This document shows, piece by piece, positions 53,840 to 61,607 of a stretch of DNA of 64,000 nucleotides. Position 1 is the stretch's first letter; every line of letters begins with the position of its first letter. Location: the NCBI GenBank assembly GCA_040255405.1, contig JBDZUX010000002.1, positions 62,001-126,000 of the forward strand, in the 5' to 3' direction. The translations under genes were made by a program, and so were the position numbers. The stretch is from 66-474 sp040255405. Its GTDB lineage: Bacteria > Pseudomonadota > Gammaproteobacteria > Xanthomonadales > Rhodanobacteraceae. The notes below the pieces were generated by a model, which ran no database searches, was not told the DNA's origin, and saw only the letters and a list, made by a program, of their open reading frames with translations.

Positions 53840-56800
53840 CGCCGACCAGCACGGACTTCCAGGGTCGCGTCGATCCCGCCGCGATCCGCGCGAAACTCGC
53901 CGGCCAACGCGGGCCGCGCTTCTGGCGCTCGCTGGAAGAGCTGGCGGATTCGGAAGGTTTTCGCGCGTGGCTTCGCACTGAGCATCCGCGACTGGCCGAG
54001 GCAGCATCGCTGGACCGCCGCGATTTCCTGAAGTTGTTGGGCGCATCGCTCGCGCTCGCCGGCTTGGCAGGCTGCAGCCATCCGCCGCGCACGCAAATCG
54101 TGCCGTACGTCCACAAGCCGGTCGGACAGGTCGATGGTTTGCCGCGCTATTTCGCGACCACGCTGACGCGCGATGGCTACGCGCACGGCGTGCTGGTGCG
54201 CGACAACCAGGGCCGGCCCACCAAGGTCGAGGGCAACCCGCAGCACCCGGCCAGCCTCGGCAGCACCGACATCTTCGCGCAGGCCGCGATCCTGCAACTG
54301 TGGGATCCGGACCGTTCGCAATCGGTGATGCACGGCAACTCGGTGGCGACGTGGGATGATTTCGCCGCGACGCTCGCCGGGCGCATCGCGCACTTCAACC
54401 GCAACGGCGGCGACGGACTGCGGATCCTGGTCGGCCCCACCACCTCGCCGACACTGGCCAAGCAACTTGCGGCGTTCGAGAAGCAATATCCGCAGGCGCG
54501 CTGGCACGTGAACGACGTTTCCGGCGCAGCCGGCCGGCGCGAAGTCGCGCGCTGGCACTTCGACCGCGCGAAAGTCATCGTGTCGCTGGACGCCGATTTC
54601 CTGTCCGATCCCGCGGCCGGCGTCCGGTATGCGCGCGACTTCACCGCGACGCGCAACCCCGAGCACGGCGGCGCGATGGCGCGCCTGTACGTGGTCGAAC
54701 CGACACCCAGCGTGACCGGCTCCATGGCCGATCATCGCCTGCCGCTGGCGTCGCGTGACGTCGAACGTTTCGCGTCCGGGCTTGCGGCGCGGCTCGGGAG
54801 CGGCACTGCCACGAGTACGAACGGCTCGCATGCCCGCTGGCTCGATGCGATTGCGAAAGACCTCCAGGCCAACCACGGCGCGTCGATCGTGGTCGCAGGC
54901 CACGCCCAACCCGAATTCGTGCACGCTCTCTCGCGTGTGATGAACGAGGCGCTCGGCAATGTCGGGCGCACCGTCGAATACGCGCCGTCGCTGCTGGCGA
55001 CGCCGTCGAACGGTGATTTTTCGCTGGCCGCGCTCGCCACCGGCATGCGTGCCGGCAAGGTCGATACACTGCTGATGCTGGGCGTGAATCCCGCCTACGA
55101 CGCGCCCGCCGACATCGATTTCATCGCGGCATTGCGGCGCGTGCCGCACACGCTGCACCTCGGGCTTTATCGCGATGAAACCGGCACGCTTGCCGAATGG
55201 CATGCACCGCAGGCCCACGAACTGGAAACCTGGGGCGATGCCATTGCGTTCGACGGCACCGCCAGCGTCGCCCAGCCGCTGATCGCGCCGCTCTACGACG
55301 GCCATTCGGCGATCGAAACGATGGCGCTGCTGCTGGGCGATCCGGTCGACGGCCACGCGCTGGTACGGCGGCAATGGCAATCGCAACTCGCGGACGACGA
55401 GACGTGGAGCGAGGCATTGCAGGTTGGCGTGATTCCGAATCCGTCGCCGACAAATGCCAAAGCACCCCTTCGCCGGCCAAGTGTTGCGCGCTCGTCTCCC
55501 TCTCCCCCAAATGCATCTGGGGGAGAGGGCTGGGGTGAGGGGGCCGGACTAGCCGCCGCGACAAGTTCGATATCGTCAGTCCGGCCGGGTTCGACCGCCT
55601 TGCCCGGTACAAAGTCACTGGGCTCCGGATCGCCGCCGCGCGGCGTCCGGAATGACGAGCACACGAATAATGGCGCTCTGGAACTGCTGTTCCGCCCCGA
55701 TCCCACGATCGGTTACGGCGAATGGTCGAACAACGGCTGGTTGCAGGAACTGCCCAAGCCGCTGACACAACTCACCTGGGACAACGTGGTGCTGGTGTCG
55801 CCCACACTCGCGAAGGAAAAAAACCTGCGCAACTTCGACGGTGTGGAACTGCGCAGCGGCGGCCGCTCGGTGCGGGGACCCGTGTGGATCATGCCGGGCC
55901 AGGCCGAACGCAGCGTCACGATCCACTTCGGTTACGGGCGCAGAAACGCGGGGCGTGTGGCAGAAGGACAAGGCTTCGACGCCTACGCGTTGCGCACGAA
56001 GGATTCGCCCTGGCTCGCGACCGATCTGGAAATCAGCCCCACCGGCGATCGCTACGAGATCGCGCAGACGCAACACCACTTCGCGATGGAAGGGCGCGAT
56101 CCGCTGCGCGTGGGCACGCTGGACCAATTCAAATCCGATCCGGCATTCGCGACCGCGCACGACCGCTACAGCGTCAAGCCACCGAGCCTGTATCCGGATT
56201 ATCCGAAAGCCGACTACGCGTGGGGCATGAGCATCGACCTCAATGCCTGCATCGGCTGCAAGGCCTGCACCATCGCATGCCAGGCCGAAAACAACATTCC
56301 CGTCGTGGGTAAGGAGCAGGTGCGACGCGGACGCGAGATGCACTGGATCCGCGTCGATCGCTACTACGACGGCGACGCCGGGAACCCGGCGAGTTACAGC
56401 CAACCCGTGCCTTGCATGATGTGCGAACACGCGCCGTGCGAGGTCGTGTGCCCGGTCGATGCGACCGTGCACGACGCCGAAGGCCTGAACGTGCAGGTGT
56501 ACAACCGCTGCGTCGGCACGCGCTTTTGTTCCAACAATTGTCCCTACAAGGTGAGGCGCTTCAACTTCATGCAGTACACCGACAAGACTACGCCGCAATA
56601 CATGGCGATGCGCAACCCGGAGGTGACGGTGCGCCGGCGCGGCGTGATGGAGAAATGCACGTACTGCATCCAGCGCATCGAAACCGCGCAGATCGAGGCC
56701 AACAAGGGCAACCGCCGCATCCACGACGGCGAAATCGTCACCGCCTGCCAGGCGGCGTGCCCGACGCTGGCGATCCGCTTCGGCGACATTTCCGACAAGG

Positions 56801-56934
56801 ATTCGAGTGTGTCGCACGCGAAAGCATCGCCGCGCAATTACACCATGCTCAACGAGCTCGGCACGCGGCCGCGCACCACTTATCTCGCGCGCGTCCGGAA
56901 TCCGAATCCGGCGCTGGAGAGCGATGAATCATGA
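53836..56934 (+). CDS. actB: Alternative complex III iron-sulfur/molybdopterin-like subunit (ActB)
   Basis: 1032 aa, fusing two parts. Residues 1-745 resemble molybdopterin oxidoreductases and begin with a Tat signal (SLDRRDFLKLLGASLALAGL). Residues 790-1000 are a ferredoxin-type electron-transfer part with four clusters: CIGCKACTIACQ, CMMCEHAPCEVVCP, CVGTRFCSNNCP and CTYCIQRI with CQAACP. It takes electrons from the quinol-oxidising membrane subunit and hands them to ActA. A start at 53836 overlaps the actA stop (ATGA); ATG 53827 is an alternative. A repeat-derived block (about residues 540-615) is inserted between the two parts. Confidence 0.93.
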   Translation: MTPTSTDFQGRVDPAAIRAKLAGQRGPRFWRSLEELADSEGFRAWLRTEHPRLAEAASLDRRDFLKLLGASLALAGLAGCSHPPRTQIVPYVHKPVGQVDGLPRYFATTLTRDGYAHGVLVRDNQGRPTKVEGNPQHPASLGSTDIFAQAAILQLWDPDRSQSVMHGNSVATWDDFAATLAGRIAHFNRNGGDGLRILVGPTTSPTLAKQLAAFEKQYPQARWHVNDVSGAAGRREVARWHFDRAKVIVSLDADFLSDPAAGVRYARDFTATRNPEHGGAMARLYVVEPTPSVTGSMADHRLPLASRDVERFASGLAARLGSGTATSTNGSHARWLDAIAKDLQANHGASIVVAGHAQPEFVHALSRVMNEALGNVGRTVEYAPSLLATPSNGDFSLAALATGMRAGKVDTLLMLGVNPAYDAPADIDFIAALRRVPHTLHLGLYRDETGTLAEWHAPQAHELETWGDAIAFDGTASVAQPLIAPLYDGHSAIETMALLLGDPVDGHALVRRQWQSQLADDETWSEALQVGVIPNPSPTNAKAPLRRPSVARSSPSPPNASGGEGWGEGAGLAAATSSISSVRPGSTALPGTKSLGSGSPPRGVRNDEHTNNGALELLFRPDPTIGYGEWSNNGWLQELPKPLTQLTWDNVVLVSPTLAKEKNLRNFDGVELRSGGRSVRGPVWIMPGQAERSVTIHFGYGRRNAGRVAEGQGFDAYALRTKDSPWLATDLEISPTGDRYEIAQTQHHFAMEGRDPLRVGTLDQFKSDPAFATAHDRYSVKPPSLYPDYPKADYAWGMSIDLNACIGCKACTIACQAENNIPVVGKEQVRRGREMHWIRVDRYYDGDAGNPASYSQPVPCMMCEHAPCEVVCPVDATVHDAEGLNVQVYNRCVGTRFCSNNCPYKVRRFNFMQYTDKTTPQYMAMRNPEVTVRRRGVMEKCTYCIQRIETAQIEANKGNRRIHDGEIVTACQAACPTLAIRFGDISDKDSSVSHAKASPRNYTMLNELGTRPRTTYLARVRNPNPALESDES
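55498..55660. repeat. Composite REP-like insertion inside actB (families B and C)
   Basis: A strong hairpin (55498-55529, CCCTCTCCCCC, loop, GGGGGAGAGGG) followed by GGTGAGGGGG and, about 90 bp later, a second hairpin (CCGGATCGCCGCCGCGCGGC) ending TCCGGAATGACGAGC, which is the terminal signature of the family C repeat at 59102-59235. The whole block is read in frame and encodes roughly 55-80 residues with low-complexity Ser/Pro/Gly content. Confidence 0.8.
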
Positions 56935-56968
56935 GCGCGGTCCTCCGCCACGAAGCCGTGCTTGAACC

Positions 56969-57127
56969 CCTCTCCCTCCGGGAGAGGCGGCGCAAAGCGC
57001 CGAGCGCGCAGCGCTGGGGTGCGGGCTCGGGTACGCGCGGTCCTACACGTTTCAACAACCATGACGCCATATCGCGTGCCGAACCCTTATCCGGCACTGC
57101 GCGCCACCTTCTCCCGAGGGGAGAAGG
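56969..57127. repeat. REP-like element, family B, between actB and actC
   Basis: Left hairpin CCTCTCCCTCCGGGAGAGG (56969-56987), right hairpin CCTTCTCCCGAGGGGAGAAGG-type stem (57107-57127). The direct repeat CCGTGCTTGAA occurs just outside both ends (56956-56966 and 57142-57152), as expected for a target duplication. Confidence 0.8.
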
Positions 57128-57166
57128 AAAAAGCCTGGAGCCCGTGCTTGAAACGGGCGCACGGAA

Positions 57167-58540
57167 ATGAGCGCCGTGCTACCGCGCGACACGCTGCCGC
57201 CGGTAATCGCGCCGGACGAAACCCATGCGTCGATCAGCGCGAAGATCAGCGACGCGACGCTGCGCCGTCCGACGGGCTGGCTGTGGCTGGGCGGCTTCGG
57301 GGTGTCGCTGCTGCTGTGTGGCGTGCTGTTCGTCGGCACGATCTGGCTGCTGTACGCAGGCATCGGCATCTTCGGCCTGAACATCCCGGTCGCGTGGAGC
57401 TTCTTCATCGCGAACTACGTGTGGTGGATCGCCATCGGCATGGGCGGCACCTTCATCTCCGCCGCGATGTTCCTGACGCGGCAGGGCTGGCGCAATTCGA
57501 TCAACCGTTTCGCCGAAGCGATGACGGTGTTCGCGGTGTCGGTGTCGGGCATCTTCCCGATCCTGCACCTCGGGCGTCCGTGGTTTTTCTACTGGCTGTT
57601 CCCCTACCCCGACGTGATGAACCTGTGGCCGCAGTGGCGCAGTTCGCTGGAATGGGATTTCTGGGCGATCCTCGCTTACCTGATCGTGTCGATCGTGTAC
57701 TGGTATATCGGGATGCTCCCCGACCTTGCGACGCTGCGCGATCGCGCGCCGACCCGCGCACAGGCGCGCTTCTACGGCCTGCTGTCGCTGGGCTGGCGCG
57801 GCGAGGCGCGGCACTGGATGCGGCTCGAAACATTCAATCTTGTCACCGCCGGGCTTGCGGTCACGCTGGTGTTTTCCGTGCACAGCATGGTGGCCCTGGA
57901 TTTCTCCGAAGGCATGGTGCCGGGCTGGCACGAGACGATCTTCCCGCCGTTCTTCGTCGCGGGCGCGCTGTTCTCGGGGTTCGCAATGGTGCTGGTGCTC
58001 GGCATTCCCTTGCGCAAGTGGTTCGGCTTCGAGGCGTACCTCACCGAACGACACATCGTGAACATGGCCAAGATGATGCTGGCCGCGGGCCTGTTCGTCG
58101 ACTACAGCTACTTCTCGGAATTCTTCACCGCGTTCTACTCGATGGACAAGTACGACGTGGCGATGACGATGCACCGTGTAGCCGGCCCGTACGCGTGGGC
58201 GTTCTGGGGCACGATCCTGTTCAACGTGGCCGCGATCCAGTTGCTGTGGTTCCCGCGCGTGCTCCGCAGCGCCGGCGCGGTGTTCGTGATCGCGCTGGGC
58301 GTGCTGGTCGGCATGTGGCTGGAGCGCTTCATGCTCGTCGTCACCAGCCTGTACGAGGATTTCCTGCCATCGGCGTGGGGCATGTTCTGGCCGACCGTGT
58401 GGGACGTCCTGTTCCTGATCGGGTCGATCGGCCTGTTCTTTTTCATGTTCCTGCTGTTCACGCGGTTGCTGCCGGTGCTTTCGATGTTCGAACTGCGCAA
58501 GCTGCTGGCGCAGCAGCACGACAGGGAATCGTTGCGATGA
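57167..58540 (+). CDS. actC: Alternative complex III NrfD-like membrane subunit (ActC)
   Basis: 457 aa with about ten helices of the NrfD/PsrC fold. The TM series includes LGGFGVSLLLCGVLFVGTIW, SFFIANYVWWIAIGMGGTFI and SGIFPILHLGRPWFFYWLFP; the last motif with its His is expected near the quinone site. It oxidises quinol in ACIII together with ActF. ATG 57167 has a weak site (ACGGAA). An imperfect copy of its first codons (ATGAGCGC) lies at 56931, on the other side of the REP-like element. Confidence 0.93.
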   Translation: MSAVLPRDTLPPVIAPDETHASISAKISDATLRRPTGWLWLGGFGVSLLLCGVLFVGTIWLLYAGIGIFGLNIPVAWSFFIANYVWWIAIGMGGTFISAAMFLTRQGWRNSINRFAEAMTVFAVSVSGIFPILHLGRPWFFYWLFPYPDVMNLWPQWRSSLEWDFWAILAYLIVSIVYWYIGMLPDLATLRDRAPTRAQARFYGLLSLGWRGEARHWMRLETFNLVTAGLAVTLVFSVHSMVALDFSEGMVPGWHETIFPPFFVAGALFSGFAMVLVLGIPLRKWFGFEAYLTERHIVNMAKMMLAAGLFVDYSYFSEFFTAFYSMDKYDVAMTMHRVAGPYAWAFWGTILFNVAAIQLLWFPRVLRSAGAVFVIALGVLVGMWLERFMLVVTSLYEDFLPSAWGMFWPTVWDVLFLIGSIGLFFFMFLLFTRLLPVLSMFELRKLLAQQHDRESLR

Positions 58541-59079
58541 GCGCGCGCCTGCACGGCCTGCTGGCGGAGTTCGCCGACGAGCGGCAGCTGCTGGACGCGG
58601 TGCGCCGCACGCGGGAAGCAGGCTATTTCGCGGCGTGCGTCGAAGCCTACTCGCCTTATCCCGTCGAAGGACTCGATAAGGCGCTGGGCGCGCGCCACCA
58701 CTGGGTGCCGTTCTGGATGCTGGTCGGCGCGATCGGCGGCGGCACGTTCACGTATTGGCTGGAATGGTATTCGGCAGCGGTGGATTATCCGATCAACGTC
58801 GGCGGGCGGCCGTTGTTCTCGTGGCCCGCGTTCATTCCGCCCGCGGTGGAGATGACGATCCTGTGGGCGGTGCTGTTCGGCGTCGGCGCCCTGCTGTTTG
58901 GCGCGCGACTGCCGCGCGTGCGTCATCCGCTGTTCGCAAGCCAGGCGTTCGAGCGCGCGACCAGCGATCGCTTCTTCCTGCTGGTGCGCGGCGACGATCC
59001 AAGCTTCGATGCGCAGGGCACGCAGCGGTTCCTCGCCGGGCTGTCGCCGCTCTCGCTGGTGGAGGTGGCGGAGGAATGA
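58537..59079 (+). CDS. actD: Alternative complex III membrane subunit (ActD, DUF3341)
   Basis: 180 aa: a cytoplasmic/periplasmic alpha-beta head (ARLHGLLAEFADERQLLDAV, YSPYPVEGLDKALG) and two helices (VPFWMLVGAIGGGTFTYWLE, PPAVEMTILWAVLFGVGALL). This is the DUF3341 subunit characteristic of ACIII. It overlaps actC by ATGA. The stop overlaps a possible original actE start (59076). Confidence 0.93.
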   Translation: MSARLHGLLAEFADERQLLDAVRRTREAGYFAACVEAYSPYPVEGLDKALGARHHWVPFWMLVGAIGGGTFTYWLEWYSAAVDYPINVGGRPLFSWPAFIPPAVEMTILWAVLFGVGALLFGARLPRVRHPLFASQAFERATSDRFFLLVRGDDPSFDAQGTQRFLAGLSPLSLVEVAEE

Positions 59080-59101
59080 AGCGAAAGTGCCGCCATCTTC
59101 T

Positions 59102-59235
59102 TCGTCATTCCGGGGCCATCGCCGGCTTCATCGGCGATGGAACCCGGAACCCGGTGACTTTTTCTTTTATCGAAAAAAGGCGCTGGGTTCCGGGTTCGGC
59201 CCGCGATGAAGCTGCGGGCCGCCCCGGAATGACGA
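59102..59235. repeat. REP-like element, family C (TCGTCATTCCGGGGC type)
   Basis: 134 bp with perfect 15-bp inverted ends (TCGTCATTCCGGGGC at 59102-59116, GCCCCGGAATGACGA at 59221-59235) and three nested stems inside (GCCATCGCCG/CGGCGATGG, GAACCCGGAACCC/GGGTTCCGGGTTC, CGGCCCGC/GCGGGCCG). It fills the start region of actE and is open in that frame; its right end contains the ATG at 59229. Confidence 0.9.
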
Positions 59236-60056
59236 GCAAGCATCGGAACCGTCTGGTGGCAAGGCTTCTGCTGTGCACACTCGCAACACTCGCCCTTGCC
59301 GGTTGCGAAGGCGGCATGCACGAAATGTACGACCAGCCGAAGTACAAGCCGCTGACTTCCAGCCCACTCTGGGCAGACGGCAATTCGTCGCGACCGCAGG
59401 TGCCGGGCACGCAGCCGTATTCGGCGGGCGCGATCGCGGGTGTATCGAGCGGGCGCATGGATCGCGTCGCGCTGGTGCCTCCAGCGGGTCCGGTCGGCGG
59501 CGTCGACGCGAATGGAAAGCCGCTCGCGCGAGCCGGTACTGCCGCTGCACCCGGCTATGCCAATCCGCTGCCGATCACACCGAAGCTGCTCACGCGCGGG
59601 CAACAGCGTTTCAACATCTACTGCGCACCCTGCCACAGCCGCGCGGGCGACGGTGACGGGATGATCGCGCGGCGCGGTTTCCCGCATCCGCCGAGCTACC
59701 ACACTGCAGCGCTGCGCAATGCGCCGGACAGCCACTTCTACAAGGTTATCACCAATGGCTACGGCGTGATGTATCCGTACGCCGATCGGATTGCACCACA
59801 TGACCGCTGGGCGATCGTCGCCTACATCCGCGCGCTGCAATTGAGCCAGCACGCGCCGAAGTCGGATTTGAGCGCGGCGGATTTGCAAGAACTTGGCGTG
59901 TCCGGCCCGCAGGCTGTGAACCCCGCTCTCCCTGGGAGAGGGGCAGGGGTGAGGGTCCAGCATGAAGCTCAGCGTCGCGCGTTGCACGAACCCTCACCCG
60001 CCGCTTCGCGGCACCCTCTCCCGGAGGGAGAGGGGAAAGCAGGGGTTTCGCAATGA
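59229..60056 (+). CDS. actE: Alternative complex III monoheme cytochrome c lipoprotein (ActE)
   Basis: About 275 aa. Signal peptide and lipobox follow directly (MTSKHRNRLVARLLLCTLAT, then LALAGC), then a single c-type heme site YCAPCH (near residue 135) with downstream Met, as in ActE. The start is chosen inside the family C repeat because the signal peptide must be N-terminal; an ATG at 59076, overlapping the actD stop, would read through the repeat in frame and add 51 residues before the signal. The last about 45 residues (from AVNPALPGRG to the stop) are encoded by a family B repeat. Confidence 0.88.
   Translation: MTSKHRNRLVARLLLCTLATLALAGCEGGMHEMYDQPKYKPLTSSPLWADGNSSRPQVPGTQPYSAGAIAGVSSGRMDRVALVPPAGPVGGVDANGKPLARAGTAAAPGYANPLPITPKLLTRGQQRFNIYCAPCHSRAGDGDGMIARRGFPHPPSYHTAALRNAPDSHFYKVITNGYGVMYPYADRIAPHDRWAIVAYIRALQLSQHAPKSDLSAADLQELGVSGPQAVNPALPGRGAGVRVQHEAQRRALHEPSPAASRHPLPEGEGKAGVSQ
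59920..60035. repeat. REP-like element, family B, at the actE 3' end
   Basis: Left hairpin CCCCGCTCTCCCTGGGAGAG with trailing GGTGAGGGT (59920-59956) and right part ACCCTCACCCGCCGCTTCGC followed by CCCTCTCCCGGAGGGAGAGG (about 59990-60035) are mutually inverted. It replaces the natural actE stop and supplies the C-terminal tail. Confidence 0.88.
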
Positions 60057-61177
60057 AGGCCTGGCTCCCCCGCACGCTCGGGCAATGGTTGGCGCTACCG
60101 GTCGGCATCGCGGCGCTGGTCGCGTGCCTGATGCTGGGGCTGTCGACCGAACCGAAGCAGGCACTGCTCTCGTATCTGTTCGCATTCTTCTTCTTCACGG
60201 GTTTGAGCATCGGCAGTCTCGCGCTGCTGATGATCCACGCGATCACCGGCGGCGCGTGGGGCAACTGCATCCGCCCGCCGCTGCTGGCCGCGGCGCGGCT
60301 GCTGCCGCTGATGGCATTGGCCACGATCCCGGTGCTGGTGTGGATGCGTGTGCTGTATCCCTGGACCGCACCCGCGCCTGGCGCGCAGGCGCAAGCGCAA
60401 AGCTGGTATCTCGCCGACACGTTCTTTGTGGTCCGCACCGTCGTCTATTTCGTGGTGTGGATCGGATGGCTCGTCGCTTTCACGCGCAATATGGGCGACC
60501 GCATCCGCGCGCGCCGCATCGCCGCGCCGGGACTGATCGTGTTCGGCGTCACCTCCCTGCTGGCATCCGTCGACTGGGCCGTGTCGCTGACGCCGCACTG
60601 GCATTCGTCGGTTTTCGGCATGATGGTCGGGACCGGCTGGCTGCTCGGGGCCTGCGCGCTGGCGACCGCCGTGGCCGCGGCGCGGCGCGGGCGTGACATG
60701 GCGGTCGCACCCGATGTACTGCACGATCTCGGCAACCTGCTCCTGATGTTCGTGCTGGCGTGGTCGTACCTCGCGTTCATGCAGTACCTGACCATCTGGA
60801 TCGCCGACCTGCCCGACGAAAACGGGTGGTACATCCCGCGCACGCTGACCTCGTGGAGATACCTCGCGTGGTTCCTGATCGCGTTCAATTTCGCGCTGCC
60901 GTTCGCCGTGCTGCTTTCACGTGCCGCCAAGCGCAATCGCACATGGCTGCGTGCCATCGCGGTGATGCTGGTCGTCGCCAATTTCGCCGACGCGTTCTGG
61001 TCGATCGTGCCGGGTTTCCGCACCGGCGGTTTTGCGTTGCGCTGGACCGACCTGTGCGCACCGGTGGGCATCGGCGCATTGTGGTGGTGCGGCTGGACCG
61101 GGCAGCTCCGTCGTGCGCGACGCGCAGCGCCTTTGCCGACCGCGGACCCGGAGGCCATGGAGCATTCGCATGGCTGA
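60053..61177 (+). CDS. actF: Alternative complex III NrfD-like membrane subunit (ActF)
   Basis: 374 aa with about ten helices; second NrfD-like subunit of ACIII. Typical segments: SYLFAFFFFTGLSIGSLALL, MIHAITGGAWGNCIRPPLL, VDWAVSLTPHWHSSVFGMMV, FMQYLTIWIADLPDENGWYI. The His/Trp-rich HWHSS and IWIADLPDE are common in this family. The start overlaps actE by ATGA. It is thought to pair with ActC in quinol oxidation or proton coupling. Confidence 0.94.
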   Translation: MKAWLPRTLGQWLALPVGIAALVACLMLGLSTEPKQALLSYLFAFFFFTGLSIGSLALLMIHAITGGAWGNCIRPPLLAAARLLPLMALATIPVLVWMRVLYPWTAPAPGAQAQAQSWYLADTFFVVRTVVYFVVWIGWLVAFTRNMGDRIRARRIAAPGLIVFGVTSLLASVDWAVSLTPHWHSSVFGMMVGTGWLLGACALATAVAAARRGRDMAVAPDVLHDLGNLLLMFVLAWSYLAFMQYLTIWIADLPDENGWYIPRTLTSWRYLAWFLIAFNFALPFAVLLSRAAKRNRTWLRAIAVMLVVANFADAFWSIVPGFRTGGFALRWTDLCAPVGIGALWWCGWTGQLRRARRAAPLPTADPEAMEHSHG

Positions 61178-61607
61178 GTCGATGGAAAAACCCTTCGGCC
61201 ACGAACCCGATGCGATCAACTACCGCGCGATCCTGATCGGTGCGGGCGTGCTCGCGGTAGTGGTGATCGCGGTCGCGGTGGGTCTGCACCTGATCCTGAC
61301 CCGCGCGGTGATCCCGAACCATGCGGAAGCCGCGGCGCGCCCGGTACAGGTTCCGCCCGAGCCGCGCCTGCAGGCGCACCCACGGGTCGATCTCGCGAAG
61401 TTCCGTGCGCAAAAAGAGGCCCTGCTGTCGGGTTACGCGTGGACTGGCGGACGGCACGATTACGCACGCATTCCGATCCAGCGCGCGATGCAGATTTATG
61501 TGCAGCAGCACGCGCATGCGAAGGCGACGCCAACGCCGGCTTCGAGCGGTGCGCCGCCGTCCGCTTCGAGCAGTGCAAGACCGGTGGCGCGAGGCGCTTG
61601 GCAATGA
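61170..61607 (+). CDS. Extra single-helix protein of the act operon
   Basis: 145 aa, no family recognised. One helix (AILIGAGVLAVVVIAVAVGL, residues 20-42) precedes a periplasmic part rich in Pro, Ala, Ser and His (NHAEAAARPVQVPPEPRLQA, YVQQHAHAKATPTPASSGAP). The core ending YAWTGGRHDYARIPIQRAMQ resembles the short accessory anchor genes seen after actF in some ACIII operons. It starts inside the last codons of actF. Probably an extra subunit or assembly factor. Confidence 0.7.
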   Translation: MAESMEKPFGHEPDAINYRAILIGAGVLAVVVIAVAVGLHLILTRAVIPNHAEAAARPVQVPPEPRLQAHPRVDLAKFRAQKEALLSGYAWTGGRHDYARIPIQRAMQIYVQQHAHAKATPTPASSGAPPSASSSARPVARGAWQ

